Shown one piece after another: positions 33,522-41,141 of a stretch of DNA of 64,000 nt (positions are counted from its first letter, which is position 1; every line of letters starts with the position of its first letter). The DNA lies in NCBI RefSeq assembly GCF_003945385.1, contig NZ_AP018920.1, positions 3,906,001 to 3,970,000 on the forward strand. The letters run 5' to 3'. The DNA is from Pseudonocardia autotrophica. GTDB lineage: Bacteria > Actinomycetota > Actinomycetes > Mycobacteriales > Pseudonocardiaceae. Under the pieces are notes generated by a model. It saw nothing but the letters and a program-made list of their open reading frames with translations. It had not been told where the DNA came from and made no database searches. A program made the translations under genes and the position numbers.

Positions 33522-34136
33522 ATGAGCACCGCCGAGGACGTCCACCCGGGTGCGCCCCGGCGCGGCGGCGGCCGGGACGCGATCACCGCTGCCGCCCGCG
33601 CGAGCTTCGCCGAGCGCGGCTATCACGGCACCTCGATCCGGGACATCGCCCGGCTGGCGGGGCTGTCGCTGTCCGCCCTCTACTACTGGCACCCCAGCAA
33701 GCAGCACCTGCTGGCCGCGCTGATGGAGGAGATCACCCACGACTACTTCCAGCGCTGCGATCTCGCCCTGCGCGAGGTCGGCGACGATCCGGCGGAACGG
33801 CTGTGTGCGCTCGTCCGGGTCACCGTGGAGTACCGGGTGAGCCGGCGGGTGGAGAGCAACATCGCCAACCTCGAGTGGCGCAATCTCGAACCCGAGAACC
33901 GGGAGCGGCTCGCCGGCCTGCGCCGCGGCGCGACCCGGCTGTGGGCGGACATCATCGACGACGGCGTCGCCCGTGGTGTCTTCGGCTGCCCGCACCCCGA
34001 CGACGCCCGGCGGGCCGTCGTCGCCGCCTGCAACGCGATCGTGCAGTGGTACGAGCCCGACGGCGACATCGCGCCGCAGGAGCTGGCCGAGCGCTACACC
34101 GGGATCGCACTGCGGATCGTCGACCACCGCGGCTGA
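33522..34136 (+). CDS. TetR/AcrR family regulator
   Basis: A 204-residue repressor. The helix-turn-helix is at about 20-62 (RDAITAAARASFAERGYHGT, then SIRDIARLAGLSLSALYYWHP). The C-terminal part is of the fatty-acid-type family (YRVSRRVESNIANLEWRNLEPENR). The ATG at 33522 starts the frame; one at 33504 would add six residues. It is divergent from the enoyl-CoA hydratase gene. Its stop codon is within the CTGAG target duplication of the IS1380-type element, so the element landed exactly at the end of this gene without altering the protein. Confidence 0.87.
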   Translation: MSTAEDVHPGAPRRGGGRDAITAAARASFAERGYHGTSIRDIARLAGLSLSALYYWHPSKQHLLAALMEEITHDYFQRCDLALREVGDDPAERLCALVRVTVEYRVSRRVESNIANLEWRNLEPENRERLAGLRRGATRLWADIIDDGVARGVFGCPHPDDARRAVVAACNAIVQWYEPDGDIAPQELAERYTGIALRIVDHRG

Positions 34137-34137
34137 G
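34133..34137 (+). repeat. Target site duplication, left copy (CTGAG)
   Basis: CTGAG directly precedes the left inverted repeat of the insertion sequence and recurs at 35781-35785 directly after the right one. It contains the TetR stop codon. Confidence 0.8.
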
Positions 34138-34150
34138 CCTGAATCCACCG
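34138..34150 (+). repeat. Left terminal inverted repeat of the IS1380-type element
   Basis: CCTGAATCCACCG, matched perfectly by the complement at the right end. Confidence 0.85.
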
Positions 34151-34181
34151 ATAGTTCGGGGTGGTTCGGCGTGGTGACGGG

Positions 34182-34254
34182 AAGAGGGTGCTCCTGAGCA
34201 GGACGATTGCGGTTCTCACACCAAGCAACGTTCTGGACAAGGGAGCACCCTCTT
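34182..34254 (+). promoter_or_regulatory. Leader hairpin sequestering the transposase start site
   Basis: AAGAGGGTGCTCC at 34182-34194 is perfectly complementary to GGAGCACCCTCTT at 34242-34254, a 13-bp stem with a 47-base loop. The right arm includes the ribosome binding site (GGGAGC) and the first two bases of the TTG start at 34253. In a transcript entering from outside the element, the stem would hide the start. A transcript beginning inside the loop would lack the left arm and be translated, as is known for read-through protection in other insertion sequences. Confidence 0.7.
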
Positions 34255-35644
34255 GGTGCAAGCATCCCACGCGCTCGACCGGATCCAGGTCAGCGCCGAC
34301 GACGAGTCGTTGATCAACGATGCCGGGCTGCTGCTGCCGGCCACGTTGGGGCAGCGACTCGGCCTGCCAGGCCTGCTCGACAGCCGGGTCACCGCCGGCG
34401 CGAACGCGGGGGACAAGTGCCTGAGCGTGATCCACTCGGCGTTGGCCGGTGGGGACTGCATCGACGACGTGAACGCGCTGCGTGCCGGCGCCACCGAGAC
34501 AGTGCTCGGCCATCGAGCGGTCGCGGCGTCGACGGTGGGTACGTTCCTGCGGTCGATGAGCTGGGGACACGCCCGCCAACTCGACGCCGTCGCCCGAGCT
34601 GTCCTGGCCCGTGCCGCCGGGCTCGGGGCGGTCGAGACGACCCCACCCGACGACGCTGCGGTGGTGGTCGATATCGACGCGACCCTGGTCGAGACCTACG
34701 GCTTGGACAAGTCCGGGGCCCGGCAGGTGATGCGCACCGGTCGCCGCGGCTACCACCCGCTGCTCGCGGTGATGGCCGGGACCGGTGACGTGCTGCACGC
34801 CCGGCTGCGTCGGGGCCGCACCAACGACTCCAGCGGGGCCGGGTCGTTCCTGGCCGAAACGCTGTCCCGGGTCCGGGCCGCGGGCGCAGGCGGGCCGGTG
34901 GTGGTGCGCGCCGACACCGGGTTTTACCTCGCCGACGTGCTCACCGCATGTCGTCGTCACCGGGCGGGGTTCTCCGTCGGCGCCCGCATGATCGGCCGCA
35001 TGCGCGCCACGATCGCCGCGATCGACGAGTCGCAGTGGACCCCGGTGCCCTACTTCGAGCCCGGCGCCGCGGTCACCGAACTCGGCTGGCGCGTGTTCGA
35101 CCGCGACCACCGCCGCCGCGACGGGCTCCCCGGGCGACACCGCGGCGCCGGGGTCTGGGTCCGGCTGATCGTGCGCCGCACCCCGACCCCACCGGCGATC
35201 CGGGACCGCCGCGCCGCCGCCGGACAGCTGGAGCTGTTTCCCGGCTACGACTACCACCCGTTCATCACCGACCAGTCCGGCGACCCCGTCGAGCTCGACC
35301 GGTTCCACCGCGCCCACGCCGAGGTCGAACTGGCCATCCGCGACCTCAAACACGGCCTCGCGCTGAGTCACCTGCCCTCGAAACGGTTCGGCGCGAACCA
35401 GGCCTGGCTGGTCCTGCAGACCCTGGCCCACAACCTGGGCCGCTGGAGCGCCCGTCTGGCCGGGCTCGCCGCCACACCCCGCCAGACGATCAAGACCCTG
35501 CGCCGGCGCTACCTGCGCGTCGCCGCCCGGCTGAGCTCTCACGCCCGCCGCCACCAGCTACGACTACCCGCCCACTGGCCCTGGGTCCACGCCTTCATCG
35601 CAGGCCTACACCGACTTCGCGCCCTGCCAGGACCAGCCGGCTGA
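34253..35644 (+). CDS. IS1380 family transposase
   Basis: A 463-residue DDE transposase. The acidic triad can be placed at VVVDIDATLVETYG (first Asp, about 140), VVRADTGFYLADVL (second Asp, about 220) and AEVELAIRDLKHGLAL (Glu, about 360), with the usual inserted domain between the second Asp and the Glu. The C-terminus (NQAWLVLQTLAHNLGRW) is conserved in the family. The start is TTG 34253 or GTG 34256, both just after a GGGAG site that lies in the leader hairpin. The coding sequence is full length and undamaged. Confidence 0.92.
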   Translation: MVQASHALDRIQVSADDESLINDAGLLLPATLGQRLGLPGLLDSRVTAGANAGDKCLSVIHSALAGGDCIDDVNALRAGATETVLGHRAVAASTVGTFLRSMSWGHARQLDAVARAVLARAAGLGAVETTPPDDAAVVVDIDATLVETYGLDKSGARQVMRTGRRGYHPLLAVMAGTGDVLHARLRRGRTNDSSGAGSFLAETLSRVRAAGAGGPVVVRADTGFYLADVLTACRRHRAGFSVGARMIGRMRATIAAIDESQWTPVPYFEPGAAVTELGWRVFDRDHRRRDGLPGRHRGAGVWVRLIVRRTPTPPAIRDRRAAAGQLELFPGYDYHPFITDQSGDPVELDRFHRAHAEVELAIRDLKHGLALSHLPSKRFGANQAWLVLQTLAHNLGRWSARLAGLAATPRQTIKTLRRRYLRVAARLSSHARRHQLRLPAHWPWVHAFIAGLHRLRALPGPAG

Positions 35645-35767
35645 CCTCCGTCACCGACCCTGACCAGCCACGACCCGAGGACCCGGAAACCCCCACTCCA
35701 GGCACCCTCATGCCCACACCCGGAATCGAAGATCAACAACTAGGCGAAGATCAATCCGAAGCAGAAC

Positions 35768-35785
35768 CGGTGGATTCAGGCTGAG
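35768..35785 (+). repeat. Right terminal inverted repeat and target duplication
   Basis: CGGTGGATTCAGG at 35768-35780 is the exact complement of the left end. The following CTGAG at 35781-35785 is the second copy of the target duplication. Confidence 0.85.
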
Positions 35786-35792
35786 CCGCCGC

Positions 35793-37079
35793 TCACGATC
35801 CCACCGACAACGCGTCGAGCAGGTCCGCGAACTTCGCCCGGGCCGCCTCCCGCCGGGTCGGCACGTGCTCGGAGGGGACCTCCCGGGCCTGGTACTCCCG
35901 CAGCACCCGGCGGGCGACCGTCACCTTGTGCACCTCGTCCGGCCCGTCGTAGATCCGGGCGGCCCTGGCGTGCCGGTACATCGACTCCAGCGGCAGGTCG
36001 GTGGTGTAACCGAGGGAGCCGTGCGCCTGCACCGCCCGGTCGATCACGTTGTAGAGCACGCCCGCGCCGTAGAACTTGATCATCGCGATGTCGGTCAGGG
36101 CCGCCGCGGTGCCGCCCCGGTCCATCTTCCAGGCGGCCTGCAGCGTCATCAGCCTGGCTGCGGTCATCTCGGCCGCCGAGGTCGCGATCCAGTCCTGCAC
36201 CATCTGCTTCTCGGCGAGCAGCGAGCCGTGCGTCCAGCGGGAGACCGCCCGTTCGCACAGCATGTCGAACGCCCGCTGGGACTGGCCCAGCCAGCGCATG
36301 CAGTGGTGGATGCGGCCGGGGCCGAGCCGCTTCTGGGCGAGCAGGAAGCCGTCGCCCTCCTCCCCGATCAGGTTCGCGGCGGGCACCCGCACGTCCCGGT
36401 ACCGGATCTCCGCGTGCCCGCCGGGCCGGCCGAAGTGCTCGTCCGGGTCGCCCATCGTCGGCACGTCCCGCAGGATCTCCACGCCCGGTGTGTCGGCCGG
36501 CACCACGAAGATCGACGCCCGCCTGCGCGGCGGTGCGTCCGGGTCGGTGACGGCCATCAGCACGAGGATGTCCGCCACCGAACCGTTCGAGGTGAACCAC
36601 TTGTGACCGTTCACCACGTAGTGGTCACCGTCCCGCTCGGCCCGGGTGGTGAGCAGTGTCGGATCGGCGCCCGCTCCGGGCTCGGTCATCGAGAACGCGC
36701 TGCGCAGCGTGCCGTCGAGCAGCGGCTCCAGCCAGCGCTGCTTCTGCTCGGCGTTCGCCCCGACGGCCAGCAGCTCGGCGTTGCCGGAGTCCGGTGCGTT
36801 GTTGCCGAAGACGGCGGGCGCGTACACGCAGCGGCCGAGTATCTCGTGCATCAGCCCGAGCCGGACCTGGCCGAATCCCTCGCCGCCGAGTTCGGGCGGC
36901 AGGTGCGCCGCCCACAGCCCGCGCGCCCGCACCTCCTGCTTGAGCGGGGCGGTCGCCCGGTCCAGGTCGACGGGCGCCAGATCGAGCGTCTCCAGCGGGA
37001 TGATCTCGTCGCGGACGAACCCGCGCATCCACTCCAGCTTCTCCTCGAACTCCGGTTCGGTCGAGAAATCCCAGGCCAT
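35793..37079 (-). CDS. Acyl-CoA dehydrogenase, ACAD10/11-like
   Basis: A 428-residue flavoenzyme of the long acyl-CoA dehydrogenase group. FAD-binding features are FSMTEPGAGADPTLL and HKWFTSNGSVAD. The catalytic-base region near the C-terminus is IYDGPDEVHKVTVARRVL, with DGPDEVH in place of EGTNEIQ, the variant seen in ACAD10/ACAD11 and in bacterial dehydrogenases that work with a phosphotransferase. It is next to, and 10 bp downstream of, exactly such a phosphotransferase gene. In that system the kinase phosphorylates the 4-hydroxyl of a 4-hydroxyacyl-CoA and the dehydrogenase-fold protein removes it to give an enoyl-CoA. Its stop is 7 bp from the IS target duplication. Confidence 0.85.
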   Translation of the reverse strand: MAWDFSTEPEFEEKLEWMRGFVRDEIIPLETLDLAPVDLDRATAPLKQEVRARGLWAAHLPPELGGEGFGQVRLGLMHEILGRCVYAPAVFGNNAPDSGNAELLAVGANAEQKQRWLEPLLDGTLRSAFSMTEPGAGADPTLLTTRAERDGDHYVVNGHKWFTSNGSVADILVLMAVTDPDAPPRRRASIFVVPADTPGVEILRDVPTMGDPDEHFGRPGGHAEIRYRDVRVPAANLIGEEGDGFLLAQKRLGPGRIHHCMRWLGQSQRAFDMLCERAVSRWTHGSLLAEKQMVQDWIATSAAEMTAARLMTLQAAWKMDRGGTAAALTDIAMIKFYGAGVLYNVIDRAVQAHGSLGYTTDLPLESMYRHARAARIYDGPDEVHKVTVARRVLREYQAREVPSEHVPTRREAARAKFADLLDALSVGS

Positions 37080-37089
37080 CGGCTCCCCT

Positions 37090-38157
37090 TCAGATGTCCG
37101 GTCCGCGCAGAGCGGCCCGGGCGGACTCGCCCAGTCGCGTCACGTGCTCGCCGCGCGAGCGCGCTTCGGCCAGGTGGCCGTCGTCGGCCATGTGCCCGGC
37201 CAGGTACCGCGCCTGCACCCCGGCGCTGATGCAGGCCGCACGCCAGCGGGCGAACGCCGTCCAGTACGGCAGGTCCGCGACGTCGCGACCGGATCCGTCC
37301 GCGTAGCGGCGCACCAGCTCGTCCCGCAGCCCGAAGCCCGGCGCGGTGCTCGGGCCGTCGGTCGTCGGCACCAGGTCCTCCCCCGGGTGCTGCCAGCCGG
37401 AGACCAGCCAGCCCAGGTCGGCCATCGGGTCGCCGGTGGTGGCCAGCTCCCAGTCGAGCACGGCCAGCAGCGTGCCGTCGGCGCCGAACACCGCGTTGCC
37501 CGGCCGGTAGTCGCCGTGCACGATCCCGGCGGTCTGCTCCGGGACGTGCGCGAGCAGCAGATCGTGCACCTCGTCGAGGAGCGCGAGATCGGCGGCGAGC
37601 CGGGGCAGCCGGTCCGCCGAGGAGTGCAGCTGGGCGTGCCAGCGCCGCAGCTGACGCTGCAGGTAGCCAGTGCGGCGCACGAGATCCCCGAGTCCGGTGC
37701 GGGCCGGGTCGAGCGCGTGCAGCGCGACCAGCACGTCGACGGTCTGCTCCCCGGCCCGCCGGCACGCCGCGGGTCCCAGTGCGCTCCCGGCGGCGGCGTC
37801 GGCGAGGACCGTGCCCTCGACGAACTCCATGACGTAGAACTCGGCTCCGGTCACGGCCGGATCGGCACAGAACGCGAGCGGCCGCGGGACCGGCACCGCG
37901 GTGGGTTCCAGCGCGCACAGGAACCGCCACTCGCGGCCCATGTCGTGCGCGGTGGACAGCACCCCGCCGGTGGGCGGGCGGCGCAGTGCGTACGTCGCCC
38001 CGGCGGCGTCGGTGACCCGGTGGGTGAGGTTCGAGCGGCCGCCGGCGACCAGCGCGAACTCGACCGGGCCGACCAGCCCGGCGACGTTGCCGGTGAGCCA
38101 GCCGCCGACCCGGGCCGGATCGATCCCGGCCGGCCGGTCCGGTTCGGCACCGCCCAT
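37090..38157 (-). CDS. Phosphotransferase family protein (APH fold), 4-hydroxyacyl-CoA kinase-like
   Basis: A 355-residue kinase-like protein. ATP-contact strands include FALVAGGRSNLTHRV and YALRRPPTGG. The catalytic loop is GIVHGDYRPGNAVFG (HGDxxxxN, about 215-229) and the metal-binding Asp is in LAVLDWELATTGDP. This is the family fused to acyl-CoA dehydrogenase in mammalian ACAD10/11 and paired with one in bacterial levulinate catabolism (LvaA). The ATG at 38157 is chosen; a GTG at 38166 adds three residues. A near-palindrome 22 bp upstream (AACGATCGTT) is a likely TetR operator. The pair forms an operon for hydroxyacyl-CoA or long-chain acid use. Confidence 0.83.
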   Translation of the reverse strand: MGGAEPDRPAGIDPARVGGWLTGNVAGLVGPVEFALVAGGRSNLTHRVTDAAGATYALRRPPTGGVLSTAHDMGREWRFLCALEPTAVPVPRPLAFCADPAVTGAEFYVMEFVEGTVLADAAAGSALGPAACRRAGEQTVDVLVALHALDPARTGLGDLVRRTGYLQRQLRRWHAQLHSSADRLPRLAADLALLDEVHDLLLAHVPEQTAGIVHGDYRPGNAVFGADGTLLAVLDWELATTGDPMADLGWLVSGWQHPGEDLVPTTDGPSTAPGFGLRDELVRRYADGSGRDVADLPYWTAFARWRAACISAGVQARYLAGHMADDGHLAEARSRGEHVTRLGESARAALRGPDI

Positions 38158-38178
38158 GGGCCCCACTCTCGTCTCGAC

Positions 38179-38196
38179 GCTGAACGATCGTTAAGC
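38179..38196. promoter_or_regulatory. TetR-type operator before the phosphotransferase operon
   Basis: An 18-bp near-palindrome, GCT-x-AACGATCGTT-x-AGC, with only one mismatched pair. The AACGATCGTT core is typical of TetR regulators of fatty-acid genes. It lies 22 bp before the start of the phosphotransferase gene. The remaining gap to 38393 holds nothing else clear. Confidence 0.6.
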
Positions 38197-38393
38197 CAGC
38201 ATGACATCGTGCCGCGGCTGGGAGAAGGGCGCGCCGTACGCCGACCGGCCGAGGTCGCGCCCCGGACGCCCGGCCGTCGGTGCCGGAGGCGTCGTAGGGC
38301 TGGCGTGGACATGGCCGGCACCCGGCTGCTGCCCGAGCCGGCCGGCCGGGCCGGTCCGGCAGCCGCGTCAGGTACCGGCGCGGCCGGTCCCGG

Positions 38394-38957
38394 TCACCGC
38401 CCGCTCCGTAACCCGGCCAGGAGCAGGGCGACCAGCGCTCGCGGGTCGTAGCGGACATCGCTCCCGGCGCCGATGCACAGGTTGCCGATACCACGCAGGA
38501 ACCCGTAGGAGCCGACCGGGACGGCGACCCCGTCGGCCCGCGCCACGGCGTCGAGCAACCGGTCGCACACCGGCAGCAGCGCGTCGAGGAACCAGGCGTG
38601 CAGCGTCTCGAACTCGTCGCCGTGCAGGGCCTCGGCCAGGCCGTGCTTGGTGACCAGCAGGTCGACGAAGCCGTCGACCCAGCGCGCGAGTGCGTCGTGC
38701 GGGTCGTGTGTACCGGCCAGGAGTTCCTCGCCGGCGCGGGCACAGGCCTCGACCTGGTGCCGGTAGACGGCCACGACCAGGTCCGCGCGGGTCGGGAAAC
38801 GCCGGTAGACCGTGCCGACCCCGACCCCGGCGCGGGCGGCGATGTCGCGGACCGGTGCCTCGACGCCGTACTCGACGAACGCGGCTGCCGCGGCGGCGAC
38901 CACCGACTCGGCGTTGCGCCGGGCGTCGGCCCGCTTCGGTACAGCCTCTCCGGACAC
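38394..38957 (-). CDS. TetR/AcrR family regulator
   Basis: A 187-residue repressor: helix-turn-helix at about 13-55 (ARRNAESVVAAAAAAFVEYG, then PVRDIAARAGVGVGTVYRRFPTRADLV) and a ligand domain (FVDLLVTKHGLAEALHGDEF) of the short TetR type. GTG 38957 is preceded by GGGGAGG at ideal spacing; the longer frame upstream would run through the operator repeats. It diverges from the aldo-keto reductase gene across a promoter with two identical 13-bp palindromes, so it most likely represses that operon and itself. Confidence 0.88.
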   Translation of the reverse strand: MSGEAVPKRADARRNAESVVAAAAAAFVEYGVEAPVRDIAARAGVGVGTVYRRFPTRADLVVAVYRHQVEACARAGEELLAGTHDPHDALARWVDGFVDLLVTKHGLAEALHGDEFETLHAWFLDALLPVCDRLLDAVARADGVAVPVGSYGFLRGIGNLCIGAGSDVRYDPRALVALLLAGLRSGR

Positions 38958-39007
38958 CTCGGACCTCCCCGCCACCGCGGACCTCCCGTCGAACGAGTTG
39001 CACAACC

Positions 39008-39054
39008 GGAACGTTGTTCCGTATGTTTGTGGAACGTTGTTCCGTCTAAGACGG
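39008..39054. promoter_or_regulatory. Tandem palindromic operators between TetR and aldo-keto reductase genes
   Basis: GGAACGTTGTTCC (5-bp arms GGAAC/GTTCC) occurs at 39008-39020 and again at 39031-39043, spaced 23 bp. A different palindrome, CCGTCT-A-AGACGG, follows at 39042-39054. The repeated 13-mer is the clear candidate operator for the TetR protein encoded to the left. Confidence 0.75.
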
Positions 39055-39100
39055 TACCCGACCGGAGATCGCCGCCTGCGCGGCACGGAGAGGACGAACC

Positions 39101-40123
39101 ATGCAATACCGCACCCTCGGGGACACGGGCATTCCGGTCAGCGCACTGGCGCTGGGCACGATGAACTTCGGGCGGATCGGCCGGACCACCCAGGACGACG
39201 CCGACGCCATCGTGGGCGCCGCACTCGACGCCGGTGTGAACCTGATCGACACCGCCGACGCCTACTCCGCGGGGCAGGCCGAGGAGATGCTGGGCACGGC
39301 ACTCTCCGGGCGACGTGACGACGTCGTGCTCAGCACGAAGGCCGGCCTCCCGATGGACCGGAGCGGCCTGCGGCAGGGCGCGTCGCGCCGCTGGCTGACC
39401 ATCGCGCTGGAGAACAGCCTGCGTCGCCTCGGCGTCGACCACGTCGACCTGCTCAAGGTGCACCGCTGGGACCCGGCCACCAGCGACGAGGAGACGCTGT
39501 CGGCGCTGACCGACCTGCAGCGCGCCGGCAAGATCCGCTACTTCGGGTCGTCGACGTTCCCCGCCCACCGCATCGTGTCGGCGCAGTGGGCGGCGCGCGA
39601 ACACCGGCTCAGCCGCTACACCGTCGAGGAGCCCAGCTACTCCATCCTGCAGCGTGGTGCCGAGCGGGACGTCCTGCCGGTCACCGAGCAGCACGGTATG
39701 GGCGTGATGGTCTGGAGCCCACTCGCATCGGGCTGGCTGTCCGGGGCGGTCCGCGAGGGCCGGGAGATCGCCACCCACCGCTCGCAGTTCATGACGGCCC
39801 GCTTCGACGTCTCGCTGCCGCACAACCGGGCCCGGATGGACGCCGTCGAGAAGCTCGTCCCGATCGCCGAGGCAGCAGGTCTGAGCATGATCCAGCTCGC
39901 GCTCGGTTTCGTCACCGCGCATCCCGCGGTGAGCGCCGCCCTCATCGGCCCACGCACCGTCGATCATCTGACCGACCAGCTCGCCGCGGCCGACACCGTC
40001 CTGCCCGCCGAGGTGCTCGACGCGATCGACGAGGTCGTCGCACCCGGCCTGGATCTCGCCGCCCACGAGAAGAACGACGCTCCACCCGCCCTGCTCGACC
40101 CGTCGCTGCGGCGCCGGCGATGA
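39101..40123 (+). CDS. Aldo/keto reductase
   Basis: A 340-residue TIM-barrel oxidoreductase. The catalytic tetrad is visible: Asp and Tyr in LIDTADAYSAGQ (about 49-54), Lys in LSTKAGLPM (about 79) and His in LLKVHRWDP (about 125). The cofactor loop IGPRTVDHL (about 290) is typical of NADP-dependent enzymes of the YajO/GroES-like AKR group. The ATG at 39101 is preceded by GGAGAGGA. Its stop overlaps the F420-type gene (ATGA), so the two proteins are made together under the TetR regulator. Confidence 0.9.
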   Translation: MQYRTLGDTGIPVSALALGTMNFGRIGRTTQDDADAIVGAALDAGVNLIDTADAYSAGQAEEMLGTALSGRRDDVVLSTKAGLPMDRSGLRQGASRRWLTIALENSLRRLGVDHVDLLKVHRWDPATSDEETLSALTDLQRAGKIRYFGSSTFPAHRIVSAQWAAREHRLSRYTVEEPSYSILQRGAERDVLPVTEQHGMGVMVWSPLASGWLSGAVREGREIATHRSQFMTARFDVSLPHNRARMDAVEKLVPIAEAAGLSMIQLALGFVTAHPAVSAALIGPRTVDHLTDQLAAADTVLPAEVLDAIDEVVAPGLDLAAHEKNDAPPALLDPSLRRRR

Positions 40124-41007
40124 CCGCCGCCGTCCCCCGGCTCTCGGTCGGGATCATGACCCCACCGGTGCACGTCGACTACGCCGACATCGCGCGGGTG
40201 TGGGCCGAGGCCGACGCGGTGCCCGAGATCGAGCACGCATGGCTCTACGACCACCTCATGCCGATCGGCGGGCCACCCGATGGGCCCGCCCTGGAGGGCT
40301 GGACGCTGCTCTCCGCGCTCGCCGCCCGGACCCACCGGCTGCGGATGGGGGTGCTGGTCACCAGCAACCGGCTACGGCCGGCTGCGGTGCTCGCCAAGAT
40401 CGCCACCACGGTGGACGTGATCTCCGGCGGCCGTCTCGATCTCGGCATCGGCGCGGGTTCCCGGGTCGGGCACCCGCTGGCACGCCGCGAGTACGACGCA
40501 CACGGCCTGCCGTTCCACGACGCGGCCACCGCCGTCGAGGCGCTCGACGAGGCGTGCACCGTCCTGCGCAGGCTCTGGACCGAGACCGAACCGTTCGACT
40601 TCCACGGCCGGCAGGTCCGGCTGACCGGCGCGTTCGGCAGCCCGAAGCCGGTGCAGCGGCCGGGGCCACCGCTGCTCATCGGTGGCAGCTCGACCCCGAC
40701 GCTGCGGGTGGTGGCCCGGCACGCCGATCTGTGGAACGTCCCGGCCGACCTCGACGGCGCCGTCGCGCGCGGCGCGGTGCTCGACCGGCTCTGCGCACAG
40801 ATCGGCCGGGACCCCGCCACGATCACCCGCTCGACGATGGTGGCGATCGACCCGGGCGACGCCACCCGAACGCGGGACCGGCTCGCACGAGCTCACGACG
40901 CCGGGTTCTCGCACCTCGTCATGGGCCTGCCCGTCCCGTACCCGACGGGCATCGCGCGCTGGATCGGCGAGGAGATCGTCGCCCCGCTGCGGGCCGCCGG
41001 GCGCTGA
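40120..41007 (+). CDS. LLM class F420-dependent oxidoreductase
   Basis: A 295-residue luciferase-like protein of the F420-binding branch: N-terminal strand LSVGIMTPPVHV, then HAWLYDHLMPIG, RLRMGVLVTSN and GGRLDLGIGAGSRVGHPLARREY, which are the signatures of methylene-tetrahydromethanopterin-reductase-like enzymes. Expected to use reduced F420 rather than FMNH2. The ATG overlaps the aldo-keto reductase stop. Together they may reduce and dehydrogenate a common xenobiotic, but no substrate can be inferred. The downstream 134 bp to 41141 show no feature. Confidence 0.85.
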   Translation: MTAAVPRLSVGIMTPPVHVDYADIARVWAEADAVPEIEHAWLYDHLMPIGGPPDGPALEGWTLLSALAARTHRLRMGVLVTSNRLRPAAVLAKIATTVDVISGGRLDLGIGAGSRVGHPLARREYDAHGLPFHDAATAVEALDEACTVLRRLWTETEPFDFHGRQVRLTGAFGSPKPVQRPGPPLLIGGSSTPTLRVVARHADLWNVPADLDGAVARGAVLDRLCAQIGRDPATITRSTMVAIDPGDATRTRDRLARAHDAGFSHLVMGLPVPYPTGIARWIGEEIVAPLRAAGR

Positions 41008-41141
41008 CATCGGCCCGGCGCGGGGCCGGCGAGAGCTGCCCGCTCCGCCTCCGCCCCGGGGCTCATCACCGAGGTTCCGCTCGGGGCCGGCACCTCGACG
41101 CCGCAGCACGCCGGGATCCGGGTGGGACCTAGGTTGGCCCG

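Larger units (their letters stand above)
34138..35780 (+). mobile_element. IS1380-family insertion sequence, 1643 bp, apparently intact
   Basis: The element is bounded by 13-bp perfect inverted repeats (CCTGAATCCACCG at 34138-34150 and its complement at 35768-35780) and 5-bp direct repeats CTGAG. It carries one full-length transposase gene and a leader hairpin that covers the start codon. Removing the element and one CTGAG copy restores a gap of only 8 bp between the stops of the convergent TetR and acyl-CoA dehydrogenase genes. So the insertion is in a neutral spot and probably recent, because ends and target duplication are undamaged. The 135 bp after the transposase (35645-35780) hold no gene. 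Confidence 0.88.

Noticed and set aside
36851..40066. Very long minus-strand open frame (over 1000 codons)
   Set aside because: It runs antisense or out of frame through the TetR, phosphotransferase and dehydrogenase genes; composition is Arg/Gly/Pro-rich with no domain, as expected for shadow frames at high GC.
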